Positions 54,178 to 62,927 of a stretch of 64,000 bases of DNA are shown one piece after another. Below the pieces are notes generated by a model, which was not told the DNA's origin, searched no databases, and saw nothing but the letters and a program-made list of their open reading frames with translations. How positions within the stretch are numbered: position 1 is the first letter of the stretch; the number at the start of each line of letters is the position of its first letter. Both the position numbers and the translations under genes were made by a program. Origin of the DNA: Lysinibacillus fusiformis (GTDB lineage: Bacteria > Bacillota > Bacilli > Bacillales_A > Planococcaceae); contig JASENG010000004.1 of assembly GCA_030027265.1 (NCBI GenBank), positions 184,108-248,107 on the forward strand, read 5' to 3'.

Positions 54178-55536
54178 CTATAGAGGGAATAGGCCTAATA
54201 ATAATGAACTGATTAGGAAGATAAAGAATAATGGAATTGCACATTTAAAGAATAATTTTTGATAATCTCCAAAGGTCATTTCGGTTTTGTCGATTAATAG
54301 GAACAACCAGGGAACTAACGGGCTTGCATATCGAATTGCTTGCCCCATAAGCGCCGACATGGTAATTTCTGTAGGTGTAATGCCAAATCCTTCAGCAATG
54401 GGTACTACCACAGGAAGAATTCCAAAGTAATATCCATCTACTGGTAAAGCATAACAAGCAACCGCTCCAATAAACGAGAAGAATATCGATAAATGGCCAC
54501 CCATAGATTCAGGAATGATGCTAATTAAACTTGTTGCGATGGCATCCGCCATTCCACTTCCTGTAAAGATTCCAATGAACGCACCCGCAGCGATTATAAT
54601 AGAAGAAACATATAAAGCATCACCAGCATTTTCTACCAATCTATCTTTTTGATCTTTTTCATTATAGTTTACGACTAAAGCTATCGCTGTACCGATTAAG
54701 AAGATGATGGCACCACTTGTAATCCCTTCGATTAATGCATACATCATAAGAAGTGTAAGAACTAAATTAAAAATGAATAATTTCGGTCTCTTGAACTCTT
54801 TATCGGTATTTGTGATCGAATTACACATCTCCTCAATTTGTTCTTTCGTAACAATTTCGGATTTGCCAGCAACATAGCCCAATCTTTTTCTTTCCTTCAT
54901 ACCAAAGAAATAGCCCAAGAATATACAATAGACAAGTCCGATTAGCATAACAGGCAAGAATGTGACGAATAATTCGTTGACTTCTACATTTATAACGGCT
55001 GAAGCCCTTGCTAATGGTCCACCCCAAGGTAAAATATTGCCTATTGTGGTAGGCATGATGATGAGCATGGCTAAATAGGAAAGCTTTAACCCCATTCGTT
55101 TGTACAACGGCACAAAGGCACCTGTAATAATTAAGATTGTAGTAGTTCCATCACCATCCAAAGTTACAACTGATGCTGTAAGTACTGTAACCAGCAAGAT
55201 TTTAAGAGGATCACCTTTTGCTTTTCTAATCAAGAACGTACAAAGAGGATCAAACAATCCTACATTCATCATGAGACTAAAATAGAGAATTGCAAACAAA
55301 ATCATAATCGCCGAGTTGATTGTACCTAGGCTCACTTCACCTGATTCATCTACCGAAACAAACAAACCTTCCTTAATCCAATCAAAAATAATCGATAGAT
55401 CCTGCCCATTCACCAAAGCAGCTGCTATACCGGCTACGAGAGAACTGACGATCAAACCATTGAAGGCAGTTAATTTCTTGGTGATAACTAAAACCATAAA
55501 AATAATAATCATTAAATATGCAATAAGGCTTAACAT
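54178..55536 (-). CDS. CitMHS-family citrate/tricarboxylate-type transporter
   Basis: Membrane transporter of 452 residues with about 12 hydrophobic segments, of the CitMHS (Mg/Ca-citrate:H+ symporter) family. Examples are VTLDGDGTTTILIITGAFVPLY, MPTTIGNILPWGGPLARAS and GQAIRYASPLVPWLFLLID. ATG 55,536 is chosen after GGGGGATGGG; the frame from 55,575 includes that site. It is last in a minus-strand operon with a dehydrogenase and an RraA-like aldolase, so the substrate is probably the hydroxy-/oxo-acid those enzymes process. Confidence 0.9.
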   Translation of the reverse strand: MLSLIAYLMIIIFMVLVITKKLTAFNGLIVSSLVAGIAAALVNGQDLSIIFDWIKEGLFVSVDESGEVSLGTINSAIMILFAILYFSLMMNVGLFDPLCTFLIRKAKGDPLKILLVTVLTASVVTLDGDGTTTILIITGAFVPLYKRMGLKLSYLAMLIIMPTTIGNILPWGGPLARASAVINVEVNELFVTFLPVMLIGLVYCIFLGYFFGMKERKRLGYVAGKSEIVTKEQIEEMCNSITNTDKEFKRPKLFIFNLVLTLLMMYALIEGITSGAIIFLIGTAIALVVNYNEKDQKDRLVENAGDALYVSSIIIAAGAFIGIFTGSGMADAIATSLISIIPESMGGHLSIFFSFIGAVACYALPVDGYYFGILPVVVPIAEGFGITPTEITMSALMGQAIRYASPLVPWLFLLIDKTEMTFGDYQKLFFKCAIPLFFIFLISSLLLGLFPL

Positions 55537-55641
55537 TGTGTATCCCATCCCCCTATATTGAATAAGTAACTCCAAAGATTAAAACAATCGCACCCCTTAA
55601 ATAATGGAAGTACTAGAACAACTCCTTACAAAAGTAAGAAT

Positions 55642-56511
55642 TTATAATCCCCAATGTTCCAGTGTAAATTTCCAATCCTTTGGCATATCTCCGCCTAATT
55701 TCTCTCTAGCATTTGTTTGATCTAGCCAAAGTATTTTTTGCATTGTTGCTTCTGTCATAGTCGATGGTATATCTGCTTGTTTCAGCATAGATAGAACATT
55801 TTCCATTTCATGGGCTCGGCGGTTAGAGTGTATAATCACACTGCCGACATACCGGTTAATGATTTCCTCAAAAGGCATGTCCATAGATTCAATAATAGAT
55901 TCGACGACAACATCTTCTACCGAGAAATACTGTGCTGCTTGCAGTGCTTCCACTAGAATCGCTTGTAAACCTTTTGTAACGATACTGCGGATATATTTAA
56001 TGCTAGTAGCAGCACCAGGGGTTTCATTGACTTTCGTTAAGTCCATGTTAAACGCTTTCATTTTTTGGATGAATTGATCACACCCATTCCCGCTTATCAG
56101 CATTGGAACTTTATGTTGGTATTTAGGCAAGGCACCCAACATTGCCGAATCCACATAAGATGCCCCTTTTTCAACTACAGCCCGAGAAATTTCCTTCTTC
56201 TCTTGAGGGCTTGCTGTCGTCACATCGACAAAAATCTTTCCTTTAGTTAAGGAGTCCACGATATTTATAGTTGAGTTAATGGCAAAGTTTGCTGGCACTG
56301 CAAGAAAGATAATATCGGCAATCGCTGCAACTTCATGTGCATTGTCTAAAAGCACTGTTCCTGTAAACTCAGCTTTTTCTTTTAATTTTTCCTTGTATTC
56401 CTTATTGGAATATAAGACATCGAAAGCATAAATATCGCGAATGCCTTCACTGCTTAGTCCGGCTGCTATGTTTGAACCTGCCTCTCCAAATCCCAAGAAC
56501 CCTACGATCAT
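55642..56511 (-). CDS. NAD(P)-binding 6-phosphogluconate dehydrogenase-like protein with DUF1932 domain
   Basis: Oxidoreductase-like protein of 289 residues. The N-terminal Rossmann fold has GFLGFGEAGSNIAAGL and DVTTASPQEKKEIS. A helical C-terminal DUF1932 domain contains TSIKYIRSIVTKGLQAILVEA, with a candidate catalytic Lys. ATG 56,511 was chosen over GTG 56,520 for ribosome-site spacing. The substrate is unknown; from the neighbours, a beta-hydroxy acid is likely. Confidence 0.88.
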   Translation of the reverse strand: MIVGFLGFGEAGSNIAAGLSSEGIRDIYAFDVLYSNKEYKEKLKEKAEFTGTVLLDNAHEVAAIADIIFLAVPANFAINSTINIVDSLTKGKIFVDVTTASPQEKKEISRAVVEKGASYVDSAMLGALPKYQHKVPMLISGNGCDQFIQKMKAFNMDLTKVNETPGAATSIKYIRSIVTKGLQAILVEALQAAQYFSVEDVVVESIIESMDMPFEEIINRYVGSVIIHSNRRAHEMENVLSMLKQADIPSTMTEATMQKILWLDQTNAREKLGGDMPKDWKFTLEHWGL

Positions 56512-56526
56512 TTTGAACACATCCTT

Positions 56527-57228
56527 TTATTGATTTAACATTTTTTTCACCCAATCAGGGGCTAAATCGGGTAACACTTCTCCGTTTATGCGTGCTTTTT
56601 CATAAGAAGAAATCAGTTTTCTGCGAGCTTTTTCATATTCATTTTTCTTTTCTGCCTTTTCAAGAACTTCTTCAATTCTTTCCCTTGGAACAACGGTAAC
56701 CCCATCTGCATCCCCAAGGACAAGGTCACCAGGGTTTACGAAAATCCCTCCGCACTGTACCGGGGAATTAATCTCGCCGGGGCTTTGTTTAACAGGTCCT
56801 CTTTGCATAAAACCTCTAGCAAATACAGGAAAACCCAATTTCATACATTCTTCCCGATCACGTATATTGCCATCGACAATAATTCCATTTAAGCCGACTG
56901 CCTTTGCTGTGGAAATCATTAAATCGCCTATGTATGCGTGATCTCGATGCCCTTTTCCGGCAATCATCATGACATAACCGGGTGCTGCTGTGTATAAAGC
57001 TAGATGAATAGGGAGGTTATCACCATCCGATGTATCCACTGTGCAAGCGGTTCCAACTGTAACCATAGAAGGGTCTACAGGTAGAATCTCTGCTTCCAAT
57101 GCCCCCTCCATATGAATTCCTAAATCCAGCATTCCATCACATAATAATGCCGATCCCAGTTTGGAAGCCCTGACAATTATTTCATCAGGCAAAAGTTCAG
57201 GATACTCATTCATCTGTAAGTTAATCAT
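56527..57228 (-). CDS. RraA-like 4-hydroxy-4-methyl-2-oxoglutarate/CHA aldolase-type protein
   Basis: Protein of 233 residues of the RraA/HMG aldolase superfamily, class II metal-dependent pyruvate aldolases. GKGHRDHAYIGDLM and IIVDGNIRDREEC provide the G-x-x-x-R-D type metal and substrate residues, and DLVLGDADGVTVVP is the family C-terminal block. ATG 57,228 follows AAGGAGGATTAAC. First gene of the operon, immediately downstream of a strong promoter and an inverted repeat. It would release pyruvate or oxaloacetate from a substrate brought in by the CitMHS carrier. Confidence 0.9.
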   Translation of the reverse strand: MINLQMNEYPELLPDEIIVRASKLGSALLCDGMLDLGIHMEGALEAEILPVDPSMVTVGTACTVDTSDGDNLPIHLALYTAAPGYVMMIAGKGHRDHAYIGDLMISTAKAVGLNGIIVDGNIRDREECMKLGFPVFARGFMQRGPVKQSPGEINSPVQCGGIFVNPGDLVLGDADGVTVVPRERIEEVLEKAEKKNEYEKARRKLISSYEKARINGEVLPDLAPDWVKKMLNQ

Positions 57229-57270
57229 GTTAATCCTCCTTGAATGTATTGTTTTTTACATTTTATTAAT

Positions 57271-57292
57271 AAAAGTAAAATTTATTACTTTT
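57271..57292. promoter_or_regulatory. Inverted repeat, possible RpiR operator
   Basis: AAAAGTAA (57,271-57,278) and TTACTTTT (57,285-57,292) flank six bases, just downstream of the minus-strand -10 box of the RraA operon. Repressor binding here would block transcription. Confidence 0.45.
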
Positions 57293-57297
57293 CAAAA

Positions 57298-57325
57298 AGT
57301 ATATCATCAGAAAAAATAAAGTCAA
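57298..57325 (-). promoter_or_regulatory. Promoter of the RraA-DUF1932-CitMHS operon
   Basis: On the minus strand TTGACT (plus 57,320-57,325), 16-bp spacer, TATACT (plus 57,298-57,303). Confidence 0.6.
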
Positions 57326-57796
57326 TATTGTTAAAGTTTTATTTTTTCTGAATTTAATAGATGGGACATACCTAAGGCAGATTGCTAGTGGGTGTTCGGA
57401 GGATTAAAATAATTTGATCATACTGAAAAGGCAGGGGAAAATAACATACAAATAGCTGTAGTTAGTTATGGAAAGATCATGCGCGTAGAAATGGAAAGGC
57501 GTATTTAGTTTAGAAGGAGAAATCAATTTGAAAAAGGAGATTTTTTTTATATTCATAAAATGTTGGAAGGATTTGGAACCATTGGATTGGAAAGGTAGGG
57601 TTCTCAAAAAATTGAGCAGAATTCCAGGGATGAATTGTGCACAATCTATAGTTAGTGGACAGTGCACTTATCGATCGGCGTTCATATATTATTTCTATTA
57701 GAATGGATTTAATACGCAATTAAATTTACGAATAATAACTTTTGGCGAATAAAATATCAGCAACCTTCACAAAGTATATGTGGAGGTGAGAAGAAC
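57326..57796. other. Gap with no supportable gene; possible spore promoter at its end
   Basis: Several short frames with plausible ribosome sites (for example AGAAGGAG near 57,511-57,518) run fewer than 60 codons in conflicting frames, which may be remains of a decayed gene. GAATA (57,747-57,751) and CAAAGTA (57,770-57,776), 18 bases apart, weakly resemble a sigma-G promoter for the Asn-rich gene. Confidence 0.35.
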
Positions 57797-57970
57797 ATGG
57801 CACAAAACAACAACAACAACAACCAACGCAACAACCGTCAAAATAATGATGCAAACAACCGCAATAACCGTGAGGAGTTTGCTGAAGATTTAAACTTTGA
57901 ACGCAACAACAATAATAACAACAACCGTAATAATAACAACCAAAACAACAATAACAACAACAACCGTTAA
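57797..57970 (+). CDS. Asn-rich small protein, possible gamma-type SASP-like spore protein
   Basis: Protein of 57 residues, about 60% Asn, with Arg and Gln. It has one non-repetitive segment, REEFAEDLNFE, near the middle. That segment resembles the (T/S)EFASET protease-cleavage motif of gamma-type small acid-soluble spore proteins, which are likewise rich in Asn/Gln. ATG 57,797 follows TGGAGGTGAGAAGAAC, a near-perfect ribosome site, and a strong terminator follows the gene. The SASP assignment is an inference from composition and this one motif. Confidence 0.65.
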   Translation: MAQNNNNNNQRNNRQNNDANNRNNREEFAEDLNFERNNNNNNNRNNNNQNNNNNNNR

Positions 57971-58020
57971 TTAAATCATCACCTGAGATGGGGGAGAAGT
58001 TGTAAAGCTACCCTTATCTG

Positions 58021-58066
58021 AACCCTGAATAATGTCACTTTTCGTAAAGTGCATTATTCGGGGTTT
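58021..58066 (+). terminator. Strong terminator after the Asn-rich gene
   Basis: AACCCTGAATAATG and CACTT on the left arm pair with AAGTG and CATTATTCGGGGTT on the right, then TTCTTATTTT. Confidence 0.88.
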
Positions 58067-58192
58067 TCTTATTTTGAGAATTTAAAGGCTCAAACCTATC
58101 CCGTTAACGAACCAAATAGTGGACTAATTTCAACTCGTTCAATCTTAAACTTTGTATTCAAATAGGTTTCTTTATTGCCTCGGCTAGGTGAA

Positions 58193-58636
58193 TTATTTGT
58201 CTAAATTAAATCTTAAATTTGTTGGAACCTGTGAAAAAATAAAATGTGTGACAGTTTGTGCGATGGGACTGACTTCATTTATGAATTTTTCTGCATTAGC
58301 AAAGGTTTCAAACTGCATTTTGAACATATAACAAGCATTCCCGGCTATCCGATAACAAAATTCTACGTTTGGATGTTTTTCTATAAAACTCTTAAAAGAC
58401 TGATAATCGCCATTCTTAACGGTTGCTTCAATGATGCATTGGATGGGTAAACCTAATTTTTCATAATCTACCACTAAAGTATTTTTCTTTATAATTCCAA
58501 AGGATTCCATCTGTCGTACTCGTTCAGTTACTGATGGGGAGGACAAATTTATCCTTCTTCCAAGCTCGCTCATCGACAAACGGCTGTTATTGAGTAGTTC
58601 ATCTAAAATTTTTTTATCGATTTCATCTATTTTCAT
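58193..58636 (-). CDS. Lrp/AsnC-family transcriptional regulator
   Basis: Regulator of 147 residues, similar in layout to the one at 52,458 but clearly different in sequence. It has an N-terminal helix-turn-helix (MSELGRRINLSSPSVTERVR) and a C-terminal RAM domain (FCYRIAGNACYMFKMQFE). It is divergent from the CMD-family gene 121 bases away, its likely target. Confidence 0.93.
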   Translation of the reverse strand: MKIDEIDKKILDELLNNSRLSMSELGRRINLSSPSVTERVRQMESFGIIKKNTLVVDYEKLGLPIQCIIEATVKNGDYQSFKSFIEKHPNVEFCYRIAGNACYMFKMQFETFANAEKFINEVSPIAQTVTHFIFSQVPTNLRFNLDK

Positions 58637-58757
58637 ATTTAAAGTTTTCTCCCGGTAATCGTTAATTTTAAATATTATTTACTTGTTTTTCGTTTTCAAT
58701 TTAATGTGATTTAGCTATTTTATTTTCTATAATTAAACATAACAAGGAGGGGCTCAT

Positions 58758-59177
58758 ATGGCAAGAATTACTGAATCTGATTTCGGGGAAACACCATTCC
58801 AAAGACTAATGGGGCATAATCAGAAGGTTATGGAAGGATGGAGTCATTTAGGTGATGTGTTGGAAAAAGACGGTTTTTTGACATCTATGTTAAAGGAACA
58901 AGTAAGAAGAACATTGGCGCAAGGAAACGGATGTGAATATTGTAAGGCCAAAGGAAAGCCGGATGCAGCTAGTTTTGATGAAAAAACCTCTGTTGCAGTA
59001 GGGTTAGCAGAAGTCTTTTTAAAACAAAAGAGTGATATAGCTGAATCAAGTTTTGATGTATTGAGAGAATATTTCAGTGAAGAGGAAATAAGCGAATTAT
59101 GTGCATTTATTTCTTTCACGACTGCTTCACAATATTTTGGTGCAATGATGCGGCTGGAACCTGAATATAACCAATAG
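58758..59177 (+). CDS. Carboxymuconolactone decarboxylase/AhpD-like protein
   Basis: Helical protein of 139 residues of the CMD/AhpD-like superfamily. The redox-type CxxC motif appears as GCEYCKAKG at about residues 58-66, preceded by the usual KEQVRRTLAQGNG. This suggests peroxidase-like activity, though the downstream His of AhpD is not evident. The start follows AAGGAGGGGCTCAT. Probably controlled by the divergent Lrp protein. Confidence 0.85.
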   Translation: MARITESDFGETPFQRLMGHNQKVMEGWSHLGDVLEKDGFLTSMLKEQVRRTLAQGNGCEYCKAKGKPDAASFDEKTSVAVGLAEVFLKQKSDIAESSFDVLREYFSEEEISELCAFISFTTASQYFGAMMRLEPEYNQ

Positions 59178-59418
59178 ATAACTCAAAGAAACAAAAAATT
59201 ATGTTATCCAACGATTGGGCGTATTTGCAAAGAACCTTTATCGCAGCAAAACGAAATAAATATGGAACGAAATGGATTACTTCCAAAAAAGTATCTACTG
59301 TAATTAAATTAATCTTGGAATATACTATAAACAACAGGTTAATAGTGTTAATCTAATCTATATCAATTCTGGGATTTTTAAGAATGAACAGTAGAAACGA
59401 TTATAGGAGAGTCCTAAA

Positions 59419-60336
59419 ATGAAAATAAACTATTTAATTTTACTTTTAACGGCCATCATCATGGTTGGTTGTACAAACGAAGATGCATCCGTTACAGATG
59501 TTGAAACAGATCCACAAGAGGCAGCCACAGTCGAAACTAGCGAAAATGAAGAAACTGACGCTGCGGTTGCTGATCCGGCAGTAGAGGAGACACCTACAGA
59601 ATCAACTAATGACCAATTCTCAGGATACAAACTTATTGAAGTTGATGGTGGTGATATGTCTGGATATCGTGAACCTAACGTTGTCGTTGACATTGGTTAT
59701 GGGGACCGTGAATATTGGGCATTTACGAATGAATACGGGCAACTGGTACGTGTCATAGCGGACGAAATCGTTCTGCAGGATGACAATAGCGAACCTGTCA
59801 CGTCGTCTGGCCGATACTATGCTGATGAGGCAAAGGTTCCTGGTGTCGAAAGTGCCGTTCTGGATGAAGGACATATCATTGCAGACTCTCTTGGAGGGGT
59901 ATCGAATGCTTATAATATTACGCCACAAGATAGTACGCTAAACCGACATGGTGATCAAGCTTATCTGGAAGACGCGATTCGTAAGGCGGGTGGGGCTAGT
60001 AATTTTGAAGCGATTATCACATATCCAAATACGGAAACGCAGATTCCTTCGAGCTATCAGTATACCTATACGATCAGAGGCAACAAGGTCGTTGATAAAT
60101 TCGACAATGTGAACCCTGATGAAGTAAACGCATCCCTCGGTTTAACAAATAGTGAGCCTTCTGAGCCAACTGGTTCAAACAAAAAGGGTGATATTTCCAG
60201 TGTGGACACAAACGGTAATGGACAGGTAACAATTAAAGAAGCAAAAGCAGCTGGTTTTAGTATGCCGATAACAAGCGATCATTGGCTATACCCATATATG
60301 CAAGATAATGATCATGACGGTATGGTCGGTGAGTAA
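59419..60336 (+). CDS. Secreted nuclease-like lipoprotein with Ca-binding (Excalibur-like) tail
   Basis: Lipoprotein of 305 residues. The lipobox MVGC is near residue 18. An acidic Glu/Thr-rich linker (to about residue 70) is followed by a DNA-entry/NUC-like nuclease core with DEGHIIADSLGG (catalytic His) and NITPQDSTLNRHGDQAYLE. Two DxNxDG-type calcium loops end the protein: DTNGNGQVTIKE and DNDHDGMVGE, the Excalibur pattern but without its cysteines. It is expected to be tethered outside the membrane and to cleave nucleic acid. The start follows TAGGAGAGTCC. Confidence 0.87.
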   Translation: MKINYLILLLTAIIMVGCTNEDASVTDVETDPQEAATVETSENEETDAAVADPAVEETPTESTNDQFSGYKLIEVDGGDMSGYREPNVVVDIGYGDREYWAFTNEYGQLVRVIADEIVLQDDNSEPVTSSGRYYADEAKVPGVESAVLDEGHIIADSLGGVSNAYNITPQDSTLNRHGDQAYLEDAIRKAGGASNFEAIITYPNTETQIPSSYQYTYTIRGNKVVDKFDNVNPDEVNASLGLTNSEPSEPTGSNKKGDISSVDTNGNGQVTIKEAKAAGFSMPITSDHWLYPYMQDNDHDGMVGE

Positions 60337-60470
60337 TCCTCGGAACTTTGATGGAAAATGAATGAACATTTTCCTCACTTGACGATTTAAAAAATTTCCA
60401 AACGGCTGGCTGTGTAAGAACAACTGAAGTCGGTGAAAATTACTTATATAATACTTACTTCCGCTATCAG

Positions 60471-60502
60471 GCGCATTCTTAAATAAGAATGCGCTTATTT
60501 TC
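60471..60502 (+). terminator. Terminator after the nuclease lipoprotein gene
   Basis: GCGCATTCTT (60,471-60,480) pairs perfectly with AAGAATGCGC (60,485-60,494), followed by TTATTTTC. Confidence 0.88.
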
Positions 60503-60563
60503 ATTGATCGCCGCCTTATAGAATATAAAGCAGTAGAAGGCGAAAAATGAGGAGGTCCGGGAG

Positions 60564-60623
60564 GTGGCAGGAGTCAGTTTAGGACAATCTTGGATTCCAC
60601 TACTTGCTTATTTTGCATGGTAG
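60564..60623 (+). CDS. Possible 19-residue hydrophobic peptide
   Basis: GTG 60,564 follows GAGGAGG by eight bases and encodes MAGVSLGQSWIPLLAYFAW. It is the only coding candidate in the 60,337-60,666 gap. The ribosome site is excellent but the length gives no statistical support. Confidence 0.25.
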   Translation: MAGVSLGQSWIPLLAYFAW

Positions 60624-60666
60624 AAAATAGTTGGAAAAATGGTAAAATTATAAAAACAGTTTGTAA

Positions 60667-61179
60667 ATGGGGGATATTTCGAAGCTTAAATCTTTGACCC
60701 TGATTTTAATGGGTATGCTTTTGATGGTTTTTGGCTGTTCTCAAAATGAAACAGATGAAAATAAGTTGGCTTTCCCAGATGATTTACCCAATTTTATAAA
60801 AGAAAGTGATTTTGAGACCGTCGATTGGAATAAAAAAGCGGTGATGTTCAATGGGAATATGATGGGTAATATTAAGAAATCAGGTGTGATTGGTGCGAAT
60901 ATGCCAAGCTTAAACAACAACCAAAAATGGATGTGGCATCTCTGGGGAATTGATAGTATAGGAGAGACTAAACTAACGGTAGTTGGGCTTCACAGAGAAA
61001 CGAATAGCATCCATCCAATCCTTACATCAGGATGGACGATGAATCTCGGAGGGGAGAATAACGGAGCTGATGCACACATACCTTCAAGTGTGAACATTCC
61101 AGTTCCCGGAGAATGGGCAATGTTGCTTTATACGGATGAAAAGCTATTTGATATATTGATTTTCGAAATTAATGAATAA
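60667..61179 (+). CDS. Hypothetical lipoprotein
   Basis: Protein of 170 residues with a lipoprotein signal (LILMGMLLMVFGC, Cys near residue 24). A beta-rich domain follows, with conserved-looking Trp and Gly (KWMWHLWGIDS, SGWTMNLGGENNGADAHIPS, PGEWAMLLYTDEKLF). I do not recognise the family with certainty; it resembles small secreted proteins of Bacillus with a DUF-type immunoglobulin-like fold. The ribosome site before ATG 60,667 is weak. Confidence 0.75.
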   Translation: MGDISKLKSLTLILMGMLLMVFGCSQNETDENKLAFPDDLPNFIKESDFETVDWNKKAVMFNGNMMGNIKKSGVIGANMPSLNNNQKWMWHLWGIDSIGETKLTVVGLHRETNSIHPILTSGWTMNLGGENNGADAHIPSSVNIPVPGEWAMLLYTDEKLFDILIFEINE

Positions 61180-61287
61180 TGATTTTGTGGAATAGTTTTT
61201 CTGCATGCAGGTGAATTTTTTTAATACATTTATTTTTACTAAGTGACTGAATGTTAAATGATGGTCCATATAGTTGAGGTGCAGGGA

Positions 61288-61710
61288 ATGTCGATAGAAG
61301 GGATTAATCATTTTTTATTTTCGGTGTCTAATTTAGAAATCTCTATTAAGTTTTATAAAGAGGTATTTGATGCCAAATTGTTGGTGAAAGGTAGAAATAC
61401 AGCCTATTTTGATTTGAATGGGATTTGGCTGGCGCTTAATGTTGAGGAAGATATCCCTCGAAACGAGATAACCCGATCTTATACCCATATAGCATTTACA
61501 ATACCGGAAGAAAAGTTTGAAGAACAATACGAGAAACTAAAGCGTTTAAATGTAAATATTTTATCAGGTCGTCCAAGAGATGAAAGAGATAAAAAATCAA
61601 TCTACTTCACAGACCCGGATGGCCATAAATTTGAGTTTCATACAGGTACGTTACAGGATTGTTTGGATTACTATAAACGAGAGAAAACGCATATGGAATT
61701 TTTTGATTGA
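61288..61710 (+). CDS. fosB: Metallothiol transferase FosB (fosfomycin resistance)
   Basis: Glyoxalase-fold enzyme of 140 residues that adds bacillithiol (or Cys) to fosfomycin in a metal-dependent way. Metal ligands are visible as His in GINHFLFSVSNLE, His in SYTHIAFTIP and Glu in DPDGHKFEFHTGTLQD. Length and sequence match FosB of Bacillus. ATG 61,288 gives the family start MSIEGINH; the frame from 61,258 adds ten residues without support. Confidence 0.93.
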   Translation: MSIEGINHFLFSVSNLEISIKFYKEVFDAKLLVKGRNTAYFDLNGIWLALNVEEDIPRNEITRSYTHIAFTIPEEKFEEQYEKLKRLNVNILSGRPRDERDKKSIYFTDPDGHKFEFHTGTLQDCLDYYKREKTHMEFFD

Positions 61711-62008
61711 GCTTTCACAATCGCGCGCTTTCCTTGAACAGGGAAGTGCATTTTAAATTGGAATCCCGGTTCTGTGTAAACGAATGTAAAAAGATGACCA
61801 AAAATACAAATTTAATAGACTCTTTTCTTGACAGAGAGTTAACTAAATAATAGAATTTTATGTATAAATAGAGTTATTTCATCCCTATTTTCTTTAGTTT
61901 GATCGTCAATATTTTGGATATTGTTTATCCTTCCAAAGCAAAAAAGGGAACGATAATATTGTAAATAACGGTAGACAATTAAAAAACCTGCAAAGGTTAG
62001 TTAAAAGT

Positions 62009-62079
62009 AAACCGACAATTTTCAAAGTATAATGGTTTGAGGAGTTGAGGCCGTTATCTTTTTAATTGTCGGTTTTTTT
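62009..62079 (+). terminator. Terminator-type hairpin with large loop
   Basis: AAACCGACAATT (62,009-62,020) pairs perfectly with AATTGTCGGTTT (62,064-62,075) around 43 bases, followed by TTTTATA. The large loop and lack of a nearby upstream gene could indicate a small RNA ending here. Confidence 0.6.
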
Positions 62080-62117
62080 ATATAGACAAAGATCTTTCGA
62101 AAGGGAGGATGACAAAA

Positions 62118-62180
62118 ATGGGGAAATTGCTCTTTTCATCGTCTTTGATTCGATTGGCATCAATAGATTTACTTACATAG
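62118..62180 (+). CDS. Possible 20-residue peptide
   Basis: ATG 62,118 (or in-frame ATG 62,109) follows AAAGGGAGG and encodes MGKLLFSSSLIRLASIDLLT. The ribosome site is good; nothing else supports it. Confidence 0.25.
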   Translation: MGKLLFSSSLIRLASIDLLT

Positions 62181-62308
62181 GAAGATTGGATTTAAGTTAT
62201 TTGTCCGTTAGAAAATAGTATGTTTTTAGGATATAGCAAGAACTAGAGAATCCGGACTATAGAGGAATTGTAATGATAAATTATGAAATGGAAGGGATGG
62301 AACTCATT

Positions 62309-62671
62309 ATGGATAAAACAAAAGGTGTAGTTGAAGCTGAAATCAGTAAAGTGTTAACGCATTGGGAGAAAAATTATCTCGGGCGCGGCTCTGTATCGGT
62401 GAAAGCTGATATCCTGCGCGATATGGTGGTAGTTGTGCTGAAAGGGGTTCTTACCCCCGCTGAATATGCAGTTTGCCAGGAAAAAGAGGGCCTGTTATCA
62501 GTAAAAAAAATGCGCAATAGCTTGGTGGAATCAGGTGTGGAGGAAATCAAAGAAGCGCTATCCACCATAACAGGCATAGAAGTGGTTAGTTTTTATACCG
62601 ATTTGAGTACCATATCCGGGGAACGCATTATGGTTTTTAAGCTTTCGGAGGATTTGCAAACTAAATTATGA
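62309..62671 (+). CDS. DUF2294 domain protein
   Basis: Protein of 120 residues, a typical DUF2294 member (KTKGVVEAEISKVLTHWEKN; RGSVSVKADILRDMVVVVLKGVLTPAE). ATG 62,309 was chosen because GGAAGGGATGG lies eight bases ahead and the product starts MDKTKG; the frame is open from 62,273. No formate dehydrogenase gene is near this copy. Function unknown. Confidence 0.85.
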   Translation: MDKTKGVVEAEISKVLTHWEKNYLGRGSVSVKADILRDMVVVVLKGVLTPAEYAVCQEKEGLLSVKKMRNSLVESGVEEIKEALSTITGIEVVSFYTDLSTISGERIMVFKLSEDLQTKL

Positions 62672-62927
62672 TGCAACAATTGAATGTATCCAGTTTAATG
62701 TAAAGCAGCGCTAGAACCCTACAAGGGGGTGGACCTAGAGGGAAATGAAAGATTGGATGAAAGAAAAGAGATTTTCATTCAAATGAGCGTGTCTTTCTTT
62801 AACTTCTGTGATTAGGAATGATAGAAATTTCAGTTCTACATGCCATATTCGATATCGTTACCTAAATTTAACATAAATGTCGTCATAAATCGATTATACT
62901 AGAGTAAGGATCATACAGGAGGGGTGA

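Larger units (their letters stand above)
61711..62308. other. Intergenic stretch with one strong hairpin and a small open frame
   Basis: It contains a short AACCT/AGGTT hairpin near 61,985, the terminator described at 62,009, and a 20-residue open frame at 62,118. Nothing else is recognisable. Confidence 0.5.

Noticed and set aside
57404..57719. Minus-strand open frames of 69-87 codons
   Set aside because: Hydrophobic, no ribosome site, mutually overlapping and unlike any family.
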